Shown here: positions 35,808 through 44,023 of the stretch, piece by piece
How positions within the stretch are numbered: position 1 is the first letter of the stretch
How the letters are laid out: the number at the start of each line of letters is the position of its first letter
Assembly: GCF_002975435.1 (NCBI RefSeq)
Contig: NZ_PCPT01000013.1
Coordinates: 32,697-96,696 of the forward strand
Direction: 5' to 3'
Length of the DNA stretch: 64,000 nucleotides
From: Arthrobacter sp. MYb227
Lineage (GTDB): Bacteria > Actinomycetota > Actinomycetes > Actinomycetales > Micrococcaceae
Program-made: the position numbers and the translations under genes
The notes under the pieces: generated by a model
Seen by the model: only the letters and a program-made list of their open reading frames with translations
The model's database searches: none
Told to the model about the DNA's origin: nothing

Positions 35808-36139
35808 GCTCCTTGTGCTTGGACAACTGCCTCTACTCTATGTGCCAAGAGCACATCCAAGAGATTTCGCAATACCTTTAGCGCAGAGTGCGCCCGATAG
35901 ATGGCCAGTTGGCCAGCGTTTGGGTACTGATCGAGTGCTTCACCGATTGGTTGGGTGGCGCGAGGTCTGCCCACGGCCTTTGATGAAAATGTATAAGCGA
36001 ATATGAAATCAAGGTGAGGCATTGGCCAATTTCTTGGCCTGTGAACAGACAAGACACAGGAACGCGTGAAACCTGTCATAAATTTGAATCCAATCGAATA
36101 ATTCCCGTTTGACAACGGAGCAAGACGTAAGCTGGCCAC
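35808..36139. other. Divergent intergenic region
   Basis: A 332-base spacer between the AI-2E transporter and the META lipoprotein. A TTGACA-like hexamer at 36109-36114 lies near the lipoprotein start, but no well-spaced -10 is seen. No gene is recognised. Confidence 0.4.
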
Positions 36140-36505
36140 ATGAAGAAAATCGGTCTCGTTGCTGCCTTGGGCGCTATCTTGCTCGTGTCCGCTTGTGCTA
36201 CTGGTGGTAGCGCGAGCCCGAACCCCGTTGGAACGTGGGGTGTAAGTGAAGAGGGTAAACCACAATTAGTCATTGAAGATGGTGGAACTCTGCATGGCAC
36301 AGATGGGTGTAACCGTCTGATTGGCAATTGGGCCGAAGCCGACGGGAATATCACTTTCAGCCAGTTGGCCGGAACCCGTATGTTCTGTGAGGGAGTCGAT
36401 ACGTGGCTTTCGGATGCTGCGAGCGCCAAGATCGTAAATAAGACTCTGGAAATCCACAATGCCCAGGACGCCAAAATTGGTACCTTGGAGCACCAAGATC
36501 AATAG
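36140..36505 (+). CDS. META-domain (HslJ-like) lipoprotein
   Basis: A 121-residue lipoprotein. The signal MKKIGLVAALGAILLVSACA ends in the lipobox VSAC. The mature part is one META domain: GTWGV, GTDGCNRLIGNWAEADG, LAGTRMFCEGVDTWLSDAAS. It is a paralogue of the unsignalled META protein at 32793-33146, so the window carries a matching extracellular and cytoplasmic pair. Ligand and role unknown. Confidence 0.87.
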   Translation: MKKIGLVAALGAILLVSACATGGSASPNPVGTWGVSEEGKPQLVIEDGGTLHGTDGCNRLIGNWAEADGNITFSQLAGTRMFCEGVDTWLSDAASAKIVNKTLEIHNAQDAKIGTLEHQDQ

Positions 36506-36564
36506 AAATTCTAAAATTCCATTCGGCATCGCCACAGCAGGGGGGACGAGGAAGTCTTACTTAA

Positions 36565-36609
36565 ATGAGTTGGCCGGGTGTTCCGTTGCGGAACACCCGG
36601 CCAACTCAT
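36565..36609. terminator. Bidirectional terminator hairpin
   Basis: A perfect 21-bp inverted repeat (36565-36585 with 36589-36609, loop TTG) lies between the convergent META lipoprotein and dehydrogenase genes. Its GC-rich core GGCCGGGTGTTCCG makes it very stable. Confidence 0.92.
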
Positions 36610-36637
36610 GTAGCTAGAGATGCTGTGTAACCAATAA

Positions 36638-38041
36638 TTAGTCGGCTACGTAGAAGAGGCGCTTGTTGACGAACTCTTCCATGCCCAGCGGTCCAAGTTC
36701 GCGACCGAAGCCCGAACGCTTGACGCCACCGAAAGGCATATCTGCACCTTCGGCTGCCGGTGCGTTGACATTTGCCATGCCAACCTGCAGGCCAGCTGCG
36801 ACCTTGGCTGCACGTGCCGGGTCAGTGGAGAAGACAGCGCCGCCCAGACCGTACTGGGTGTCGTTTGCCAATTCCAGTGCTTCTTCGTCCGAGGACACCT
36901 TGTAGACGATTGCTACCGGGCCGAAGAGCTCTTCGTAGTAGGCACGCATTTCCTTGGTGATACCGGAGATGATGGTGGGGGACAGGTACGCTCCCGGACC
37001 ATCATGCAGTACACCACCGGCATGCAGGGTTGCACCCTTGTCGATGGCATCCTGAACCTGTGCGGCAACGCCCTCGGCAGCGCCGCGGGTGGAGAGCGGG
37101 CCGAAGGTGCCCTCTACTTCTTCTGCCGGGTTGCCCGGGACCAGACCCTCAGCGAGCTTGGTCAGTTCTGCAACGAACTCATCGTAGATGTCTTCCATGA
37201 TGATCATGCGCTTGTTGGAGTTACAGGCCTGGCCGGTGTTCTCCATACGGGTAGCCCACGCGGTTGCGGCATCTGCGGCAAGATCGGCCGAATCAAGGAT
37301 CACGTATGGATCCGAACCGCCAAGTTCGAGCACAGCCTTCTTCAGGTTGCGTCCTGCCTGCTCACCAATGATGGCGCCAGCACGCTCCGAACCGGTCAGC
37401 GAGACACCCTGAATGCGGGAGTCTTCGATGATGGTGGAAATCTGATCGTGGGTAGCGAAGACATTGTTGTACACGCCTGCAGGAATACCAGCATCATCCA
37501 TGATCTTTTGGATGGCCAGAGCGGAGCGTGGGCAAGCTTCCGCGTGCTTGAGCACGATGGTGTTACCCAGCATCAGGTTAGGAGCCACGAAGCGGGCAAC
37601 CTGGTAGTACGGGTAGTTCCACGGCATGATGCCCAGCAACGGACCAACCGGAAGACGTTCGATGACGGCCTTGCCGCCACCAATGGTCTTGATTTCCTGA
37701 TCCGCTGCCAGGGTTGGTCCTTCGGTTGCGAAGTACTCGAAGATGTCCTTGCAGAACTCGGCTTCACCCTTGGATTCGGACAGTGGCTTGCCCATTTCCT
37801 CGGTGATGATCGCGGCAAGTTCGTCGGAGCGCTCGGCGAAGAGCTCGCCTACGCGGGTGACGATCTTTGCGCGTTCGTTGATGTCAACGTTTTTCCAGGA
37901 CTGGAAGCCAGCTTCGGCTGCTGCAAGTGCTTCCTGAACTTCTGCGTCGGTTGCGGTTGCGAATTCTTCAACCACGGCACCGGTGGCGGGGTTGATAACT
38001 CGGTAGCCTGTGGCTGTATTCGTCTGGGCGTTGGCGGTCAC
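36638..38041 (-). CDS. gabD: NAD(P)-dependent succinate-semialdehyde-type aldehyde dehydrogenase
   Basis: A 467-residue aldehyde dehydrogenase. The cofactor region has GIMPWNYPYYQV and LTGSERAGAIIGEQ. The catalytic Glu lies in VLELGGSDPY and the catalytic Cys in NTGQACNSNKR. The PFGGVKRSGFGRELG end completes the family. The closest style is NADP-dependent succinate-semialdehyde dehydrogenase, which feeds 4-aminobutyrate carbon into the TCA cycle, but specificity is not proven. The GTG start at 38041 has AGAAGGAG at ideal spacing; the longer upstream frame is not conserved-looking. Confidence 0.88.
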   Translation of the reverse strand: MTANAQTNTATGYRVINPATGAVVEEFATATDAEVQEALAAAEAGFQSWKNVDINERAKIVTRVGELFAERSDELAAIITEEMGKPLSESKGEAEFCKDIFEYFATEGPTLAADQEIKTIGGGKAVIERLPVGPLLGIMPWNYPYYQVARFVAPNLMLGNTIVLKHAEACPRSALAIQKIMDDAGIPAGVYNNVFATHDQISTIIEDSRIQGVSLTGSERAGAIIGEQAGRNLKKAVLELGGSDPYVILDSADLAADAATAWATRMENTGQACNSNKRMIIMEDIYDEFVAELTKLAEGLVPGNPAEEVEGTFGPLSTRGAAEGVAAQVQDAIDKGATLHAGGVLHDGPGAYLSPTIISGITKEMRAYYEELFGPVAIVYKVSSDEEALELANDTQYGLGGAVFSTDPARAAKVAAGLQVGMANVNAPAAEGADMPFGGVKRSGFGRELGPLGMEEFVNKRLFYVAD

Positions 38042-38208
38042 TGCCGTGCTCCTTCTGTAATCGCTGGGCGGCGAAAATCTACTCTTGCGCGCCTGGTCTG
38101 GATTCATCATCTCGCGAAAACTGCGATTTGTGAACCCTGTCACGCGCGGTATATGAGCATATCCGCAGTAAGCGAAATAGCCTACTTCGGTTTTCGTTGT
38201 TAAGCACA

Positions 38209-38249
38209 CAAAATCCTACGAATTTCGTAGATTCGTAGGATTTTGTGAA
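38209..38249 (-). terminator. Terminator of the aldo/keto reductase gene
   Basis: A 17-bp perfect inverted repeat, CACAAAATCCTACGAAT at 38209-38225 with its complement at 38233-38249 and a seven-base loop, begins 15 bases past the reductase stop. Confidence 0.85.
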
Positions 38250-38264
38250 CTCTGATCATGGGGT

Positions 38265-39329
38265 CTAGCTGGTTGCGGCACCGCGCCAGTGATCGATACC
38301 AGCCTCTCCGGTCACGATCCTGTCAATGAGATCTAGTTCCTCGGCGCTGAAGCTGGTGTTCTGCAGGGCCCCAAGATTCTCATCAAGTTGTTTGGTGGAT
38401 GAGGCGCCCATGAGCACCGATGTCGCACCGCCGTCACGCAAGAGCCAGGCAACGGCAAGCTGTGCCAAGGTTTGTCCACGCTCGGAGGCTACCCGGTTGA
38501 GATTACGAGCCTTGGAGAGGTTTTCCTCAGTCAAATGTCCGGCAAGTGAGGTGCGGCCACCGGCCGGAACAGCAGCATCATTATCCAGGTACTTGTTGGT
38601 CAATAGGCCCTGGGCAAGTGGGGTGAAGGCAATCGAACCCATGCCATGTTCCTTCAAGGTATCCAGAAGTCCATCCTCAACCCAGCGATTGAGCATCGAG
38701 TAGGACGGCTGGTGAATCACCAGCGGGGTGCCCATTTCCTTGGCGACGCGAGCGGCCTCGGCGGTGCGTTCGGGGGAGTATGAAGAAATCCCCACATACA
38801 GGGCCTTGCCCTGACGTACCAAGGTGTCAAGGGCCCCAATGGTTTCCTCGATGGGAGTGTCCGGATCGGGGCGGTGGGAGTAGAAGATATCAACGTATTC
38901 AAGACCCATGCGCGCAAGGGATTCATCCGCAGAGGCCATGATGTACTTGCGTGAACCAAGATTCCCGTAGGGACCCGGCCACATATCCCAGCCAGCCTTG
39001 GAAGAGATGATCATTTCATTGCGGTACGCCTTGAAATCTCCACGCAGCATGCGGCCAAAGTTTTCTTCGGCAGAGCCATACGGCGGGCCGTAGTTGTTGG
39101 CCAAATCAAAATGCGTGATTCCGTGATCAAATGCGTGGCGCAAGACTTCGCGTTGGGTGTCGAAGGGACGGTTATCCCCAAAGTTCCACCACAGACCCAA
39201 AGAAATTGGAGGCAGGATCAAGCCGGAGTTTCCAACCCGGCGGTATCCGGTTGAAGCGTAGCGATCAGCGGCGGCTACGTAGGGTGCATGAGTCTCTGGT
39301 ACCGGGTTGTACCTGATGTCTTCGGCCAT
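38265..39329 (-). CDS. Aldo/keto reductase (YghZ/L-glyceraldehyde-3-phosphate reductase-like)
   Basis: A 354-residue NADPH-dependent reductase with a TIM barrel. The catalytic set is Asp and Tyr in HFDLANNYGPPYGSAEE, Lys in ISSKAGWDMWPGPYGNLGSR and His in FYSHRPDPDTP. The WDMWPGPYG loop is the YghZ signature; that enzyme detoxifies L-glyceraldehyde-3-phosphate and methylglyoxal. The start is ATG 39329; AGGAG lies 13 bases upstream, slightly far, and a TTG 21 bases earlier is an alternative. Confidence 0.92.
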   Translation of the reverse strand: MAEDIRYNPVPETHAPYVAAADRYASTGYRRVGNSGLILPPISLGLWWNFGDNRPFDTQREVLRHAFDHGITHFDLANNYGPPYGSAEENFGRMLRGDFKAYRNEMIISSKAGWDMWPGPYGNLGSRKYIMASADESLARMGLEYVDIFYSHRPDPDTPIEETIGALDTLVRQGKALYVGISSYSPERTAEAARVAKEMGTPLVIHQPSYSMLNRWVEDGLLDTLKEHGMGSIAFTPLAQGLLTNKYLDNDAAVPAGGRTSLAGHLTEENLSKARNLNRVASERGQTLAQLAVAWLLRDGGATSVLMGASSTKQLDENLGALQNTSFSAEELDLIDRIVTGEAGIDHWRGAATS

Positions 39330-39481
39330 AGGGGGGTGTATCTCCTGCAATTAGGAATCGTGGAATTTGGCGGGGTTTTCAAAACCCCACTTTATTGTGC
39401 TTCTATCCTTGCACTATCGTCCACACGCTATGGCCTGCGGCGCATGTTTTTCAACCAATTTGGTGGGGTGTGGTTAAAAGT

Positions 39482-39551
39482 GAAGAACCGGTCGTGACGG
39501 CTAAGGAGGTGAAACTCCGCCGCGACCGGTTCTTCTGATCACTCGCACCTT
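39482..39551 (-). terminator. Hairpin terminator with conserved upstream box, copy 1
   Basis: On the minus strand the box AAGGTGCGAGTGAT (39551-39538) precedes a 13-bp perfect stem (arms 39523-39535 and 39482-39494), and then CTTTTAA follows. It lies downstream of the 41-residue protein gene. The same box precedes a second hairpin at 39895-39962. Confidence 0.7.
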
Positions 39552-39621
39552 GAGAAGGTAGCTTCAGCATATTTTGCAAAGCTGGGTATGGGCTGTGGAT
39601 TACTTGGTAGTACGCACGGAG

Positions 39622-39747
39622 TTAGTAATTTGAGGGCGGATCTGATGCCGGGAAAGATTCGTTTTCCCATTCTTCGACCAACGCCTCATCATGCTCACTT
39701 GCGTGGTGTTCTTCTTCGGTGGCTTCGACGCCTGGCTGTTCGCTCAT
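39622..39747 (-). CDS. 41-residue acidic protein with ESFPASDPP motif
   Basis: A short gene too small for usual cut-offs. ATG 39747 is preceded on the coding strand by AAGGAG, and the TAA is at 39624-39622. The product is acidic (Glu/Asp/His-rich), beginning MSEQPGVEATEEEHHA and ending EEWENESFPASDPPSNY. This C-terminal signature is familiar from small conserved actinobacterial proteins of unknown function. It lies downstream of the thiolase gene on the same strand, between two matching terminators, so it is probably transcribed alone. Confidence 0.8.
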   Translation of the reverse strand: MSEQPGVEATEEEHHASEHDEALVEEWENESFPASDPPSNY

Positions 39748-39894
39748 CAGCTGTGCTCCTTATGATTCCGCAATAGGACGGAGACTCAATTTTTAGCGGA
39801 CTCCGATAAATCCAGTGTGGTCGCATGCGCATTCAATGTCGAGAGAAGAGAATGATTAGCATCTTTCACCCAGAAAATACCTGTTAAAAGGGTT

Positions 39895-39962
39895 GAGCAC
39901 CGGTCAGAAGGTTTGGGGGAATAAACCTTGAATCTAACCGGTGCTCTCATCACTCGCACCTT
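39895..39962 (-). terminator. Hairpin terminator with conserved upstream box, copy 2
   Basis: On the minus strand the box AAGGTGCGAGTGAT (39962-39949) precedes an outer 10-bp stem GAGCACCGGT (arms 39937-39946 and 39895-39904) and an inner AAGGTTT stem (39908-39914 with 39923-39929), followed by CTTTT. It lies about 70 bases past the thiolase stop. Confidence 0.75.
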
Positions 39963-40034
39963 CATGAGGTATCTACAACTATAGAAAATGAAGCTATGCG
40001 TAGGCTGTATAAGGGCACATAAGCAGGTGTGAAA

Positions 40035-41222
40035 TTAGGCCCGCAAAATCAAGGCATCGCCCTGGCCGCCGCCACCACAGAGGGACACAACCCCAACACC
40101 AGTTCCACGGCGCGCCAACTCCATGGCCTGGTGCAGAGCAAGCCTGGTACCCGAAGCCCCCACGGGATGCCCCAATGCGATGGCTCCACCCTCACGGTTG
40201 ATCACCGCCGGATCTACCCCCAAGTCCTTGGCAGACTGTAAGACCACCGAGGCGAACGCCTCATTGATTTCAATCAAATCAAGATCAGCTGGCTTCAATC
40301 CTTCCTTGGCAAGAGCCGCAAGAATTGAGGAGCTCGGCTGGGAATGCAAAGAACCATCGGGGCCCGCCGTCTGACCGTGTGCCCCAATCTCACAGAGCCA
40401 ACTCAACCCGGCCTTGCGTGCTGCCCCCTTGGAAGCAACCACCAAAGCTGCGGCACCATCAGAAAGTGGTGAGGAAGTTCCAGCGGTAATGCTCGCACCG
40501 GGATCCTTTGAGAATGCGGGACGCAGCGCAGCGAGCTGTTCAACAGTTGTCTCTGGACGAATGCCTTCATCCTGGGAAACAACAATTTCTTCGCCACGAC
40601 GCTGCGGGATGCTCATCGGTGCGATCTCTTCATTGAGGGCTTGGCGTGCAGCCGCCGCACGTTGATGTGAGGCAGCGGCGAAGGCATCCTGTTCCGTACG
40701 CGGAATATGTAGCTGTTGATTACCGCGATCCGTTGCAGAGCCCATCAACTCACCGGTGAATGGATCTGCCAAACCGTCATGGTTCAGCGAATCTTCCATC
40801 CCACGATCTCCAATGGCCAACCCCGTACGCATACCTCGCACCAGGTGAGGAGCATTCGACATGGATTCTTGACCGGCGGCAACAATGAAGTCCGCTTCAC
40901 CGCAACGAATCATCCGCGCCGCATCAATGACTGCTGTGAGCCCGGAAAGGCACAATTTATTGATGGTCACGGTGGGGACGTTGTAACTGATCCCCGCCTT
41001 GATGGAAGCCTGACGTGCCGGTCCCTGACCAGCACCGGCGAGGATTACCTGGCCAACAATCACATACCCAATCTCGGATGCAGGAACTCCACTGCGCTCC
41101 AATGCTGCCTTGATCGCGTGAGCGCCAAGGTCATTGACCTGAACCGAAGAAAGCGCACCACGGAATTTTCCAAAGGGAGTTCGAGCCCCGGCAATAATCA
41201 CGGGTGTTAGATCATCATTCAT
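40035..41222 (-). CDS. Acetyl-CoA acetyltransferase (thiolase)
   Basis: A 395-residue thiolase that condenses two acetyl-CoA or cleaves acetoacetyl-CoA. The acylated Cys is C91 in TINKLCLSGL, the His lies in ALGHPVGASGTRL, and the second Cys in VSLCGGGGQGDALI. The CoA loop and NEAFASVV are present. It may also act in beta-oxidation. It is divergent from the alpha/beta hydrolase gene at 41272. Confidence 0.95.
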   Translation of the reverse strand: MNDDLTPVIIAGARTPFGKFRGALSSVQVNDLGAHAIKAALERSGVPASEIGYVIVGQVILAGAGQGPARQASIKAGISYNVPTVTINKLCLSGLTAVIDAARMIRCGEADFIVAAGQESMSNAPHLVRGMRTGLAIGDRGMEDSLNHDGLADPFTGELMGSATDRGNQQLHIPRTEQDAFAAASHQRAAAARQALNEEIAPMSIPQRRGEEIVVSQDEGIRPETTVEQLAALRPAFSKDPGASITAGTSSPLSDGAAALVVASKGAARKAGLSWLCEIGAHGQTAGPDGSLHSQPSSSILAALAKEGLKPADLDLIEINEAFASVVLQSAKDLGVDPAVINREGGAIALGHPVGASGTRLALHQAMELARRGTGVGVVSLCGGGGQGDALILRA

Positions 41223-41271
41223 CGCAACTGTCCTTCGGGTTATTGGGACATGGCACCATTGCCATAAGCTC

Positions 41272-42075
41272 GTGGGTATGCCCTATGCAGTAAATCCGGT
41301 TGATTCTAACCCTATCTATTTCGACGCCAGCTCCACAGATGCCCCGCCAGTATTGTTTCTGCACGGATCGGCGCTTTCACGTTCCATCTGGCGCGGTCTT
41401 GGCTACGTACGCGCCTTTGAGCCCGAATTCTCAACCATCCGCATGGATCTGCGCGGGCACGGGCGCTCATCAAAACCCCATGCAGCAACCGACTACTCGA
41501 TGGAGGCAATGCTCGGGGATGTAAACGCGGTATTGGATGCCACGGGACATGACTCGGTACATATCGTTGGATATTCTTTTGGTGCACGTGTAGGCCTGGC
41601 TCTGGCCGCCCGCTCCCCACATAAGGTGCGCTCGCTTTCCATGCTCGGCGGAACACACGCGATCGAGGCCGGACAACTTGCCGCACTGTTCTTCGACGGA
41701 TACCTAGAGGTACTCAAGGCCGGAGACATTGAGGGCTTCATCTCTGGAATGGAAACCGGCGGAGGAAAACTTGACCCGGCCACCCGGCTAGCCTTTGCCT
41801 CCAACGATCCATTGGCCCTAGCCGCCTACTTTGAGGCAACAGAATCCGGGGCAGGAATCAGCGAAATACTGCTCCGACAGATCAGCACCCCCGCGTTATT
41901 GATGACAGGGACCCGCGATTGGCCGCGCATCGAGCATTCACGCATCATGGAGTCCCTCATGCCAGATGCCCGGCTTGTAGAACTTCCCGGACGCATGCAC
42001 GGTGGAACACTATTCCCGGTGGAACCAATCGTGGATGAGATCTTGCCATTTATCAGGAGTCACGAGAAGGCCTAG
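41272..42075 (+). CDS. Alpha/beta hydrolase
   Basis: A 267-residue alpha/beta hydrolase. VLFLHGSALSRSIWRGL is the oxyanion-hole region, the nucleophile Ser lies in VHIVGYSFGARVGLA, an Asp in MTGTRDWPRI and the His in PGRMHGGTLFP. The substrate is unknown; the fold covers esterases, lactonases and C-C hydrolases. GTG 41272 or ATG 41278 starts it, with no strong ribosome binding site. Confidence 0.85.
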   Translation: MGMPYAVNPVDSNPIYFDASSTDAPPVLFLHGSALSRSIWRGLGYVRAFEPEFSTIRMDLRGHGRSSKPHAATDYSMEAMLGDVNAVLDATGHDSVHIVGYSFGARVGLALAARSPHKVRSLSMLGGTHAIEAGQLAALFFDGYLEVLKAGDIEGFISGMETGGGKLDPATRLAFASNDPLALAAYFEATESGAGISEILLRQISTPALLMTGTRDWPRIEHSRIMESLMPDARLVELPGRMHGGTLFPVEPIVDEILPFIRSHEKA

Positions 42076-42291
42076 CAACGCAGCTTCTTGAATTTTACTG
42101 ATTATCTTATGATGAGTGCGAACTCGAATGATTAAATCACGTTTCTAAACTTTTGGTCGATGAAAAACAATACGTCAGTAACGGAAAATAAATATGGATT
42201 TCTTAACCATTTTTGTGTTTAATTCCAATCATCGTGTCCAAATAAATATTTCTACGTCGTGAATGTTGGATGGAAAATAAGATTACATCTA

Positions 42292-42461
42292 TTAATTCTC
42301 ACGTAGGATCCACGTCGGAAGATCGCGCCACGTTTCTGTGCCAGCCAGAGGAATTTGTTGTCCTGCGGATAAGCCACTGAACCGGTGATAGGTGTGACCA
42401 TTGGCATTTCCGTTTACGACTAACCACCCAGTCAGACGGTAGACTGAGGGAGTTTTCTGTC
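42292..42461 (-). pseudogene. Possible C-terminal gene fragment
   Basis: A minus-strand frame, open for about 55 codons after a TGA near 42462 and closed by TAA 42294-42292, has protein-like composition: RLTGWLVVNGNANGHTYHRF, GLSAGQQIPLAGTETWRDLP, TWILREN. It has no start codon, so if real it is the truncated end of a gene whose front was lost next to the acyltransferase. The family is not recognised. The rest of the 42076-42509 spacer is AT-rich and holds nothing else I can name. Confidence 0.3.
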
Positions 42462-42509
42462 AGAAACCTTTAGGAAATAACAGAATCCAAAACACTTTAT
42501 GAAACGCAG

Positions 42510-43463
42510 TTGCCAAAAAAGTATATTGCCAGCATCGATGCGTTGCGTATCTTTGCGCTGGTCGCCATCGTGATCGGGCATGTTTATACGAACAATGAAA
42601 CATTGGATCGGCTGATTCAAAGTTGGAGGCTGCCGATATTCTTCATGCTATCCGGTTACTTCTGGTCTGGGCATCGAAGCGTTGGGCAGGAAGCAAGTAA
42701 GCGATGGCACGCTTTGCTTGTGCCATACCTATGGTGGCTGGCCATCATAGGTATGGTTAGCCTTCTTGTCCGGGTTCTGATCGACCTTTCGTCTATACGG
42801 AATGCTGTGCAAGGTGTGCTTCTGGGCGGGTCAGATGCGGAGCGCCCTCTGACAACGTTCTGGTTCTTCACTGCTCTATTCTTTTCCACGGTCATCTACC
42901 GCGCTTTGTCAAAATTTCCGTCGTGGGTGAGGCTGAGCGGCGTGGCAGCTGGACTTGTAGCGAACATGCTTGCTGGCCACGAACTCGCGCTGGTTCCATT
43001 GTCAGCTGCTACGGCGCTCGGAGCACTTGTATTCCTGGAAGCAGGTCGAGCCCTTCGCGCACTACAAGGGAAGTTCGCCGACGGAGTACTCTTCGCCGTA
43101 GCGGTCGGATTCTTGGCATTGGCCGCAGCCATCCTCCTGACTATGGAAGATTTCATTCCAGTCGACATGAAATCCGGAGAATTCCCGCCAGCGGCTGTTG
43201 GCGTCGCGATACTGATCGGCGGCTCGCTAATGATTGCAGCAACCGCTGCGCCAGATATTCCACAGCGCGTCGGGCACGTCTTAGCAAAGGTGGCGAATGG
43301 CAGTCTGGCTGTAATAATCTTGCACCCATTCATCCTGTGGATGCTGCGTCCCGAAGCATCATCGATCCCACTCTCAGTTGTAGCTTCGGTGGCATTCTTG
43401 ATCCCCTTGGGCGGGGGCTCATGCTGTCCCGCGCACGGCTTTCCGAAGCACTATTGGGAGTGA
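42510..43463 (+). pseudogene. Acyltransferase family 3 membrane protein, frameshifted near the C-terminus
   Basis: A polytopic AT3 acyltransferase. It starts KYIASIDALRIFALVAIVIG H, with FFMLSGYFWS and the loops and helices of the family, which O-acylates extracellular sugars. Codons up to about 43410 look normal. After the G-run at 43410-43418 the frame ends in an unlikely GGSCCPAHGFPKHYWE. The adjacent frame instead reads GLMLSRARLSEALLGV, the usual last cytoplasmic helix end. A one- or two-base change in the G-run probably broke the gene or is a sequencing error. The start is TTG 42510 without a good ribosome binding site. Confidence 0.7.
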
Positions 43464-44005
43464 TACAAGACAGGCATCAGGAAACTTCGCCAGCCCCCAC
43501 CGTCCACCCACGCCACACCAACGCTGTAAGGCTTCTTGCCGAGTGTGGTGTCGAAGTACTCTGCTCCAATTCCAACCACCGAAGCAAACGGACGCTTCAA
43601 GGTGGTCATATGTGGCATGGCCATGGGGAATCGCGGCCCGAAAGTGACCCGTCCCGTGGCCCGCTGAACTGTCATTATTTGCTGCAAGACAATGTCAGCG
43701 TCAGATCGGGACAAGAGCTCAAAGTCGGAGCTTTCGTTGCCTCCCGTCTCAAAAGCAGAGGATAATCGGGCGATACTTCGATCAGCGTCGGCAGTTTATC
43801 GCTTGATTGCCTGCTCACGAGCAGCGCTATTGATCTCCAATATTGAATTCCCGGCCTTGCGGCTCGGGGGCCTATCTGGTTCGTCAAGGGGTAGCGCCGG
43901 TTTTTCTGGAATTTCTTGTTCAGGTTCCGGGCATGGCAAAGAAGTTCGGAGCGGTGGTGCTGACCCGGATGGCTGTGTATTAGTAGGTTTCTGAACGGTG
44001 TTTCA
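43451..44005 (-). pseudogene. Secreted-protein gene remnant with Pro-rich linker, apparently interrupted by IS110
   Basis: On the minus strand, one frame runs from the IS110 edge (about 44005) to 43451 with a single in-frame TAA near 43799. It reads a Pro/Glu-rich linker (PLRTSLPCPEPEQEIPEKPA), then helical NSILEINSAAREQAIKR, and after the stop TADADRSIARLSSAFETGG, LLSRSDADIVLQQIMTVQRA and a C-terminal block with KRPFASVVGIGAEYFDTTLG KKPYSV and GGWRSFLMPVLYHSQ. The order linker then folded domain suggests an extracellular protein. The family is not identified. Its 5' part should lie beyond the IS element but was not recognised. Confidence 0.45.
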
Positions 44006-44023
44006 GGCTGCCGATAGCTCTGG

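Noticed and set aside
37004..38203. 399-codon plus-strand frame
   Set aside because: Antisense to the well-supported aldehyde dehydrogenase; the codon pattern reflects GC-rich third positions of the real gene.
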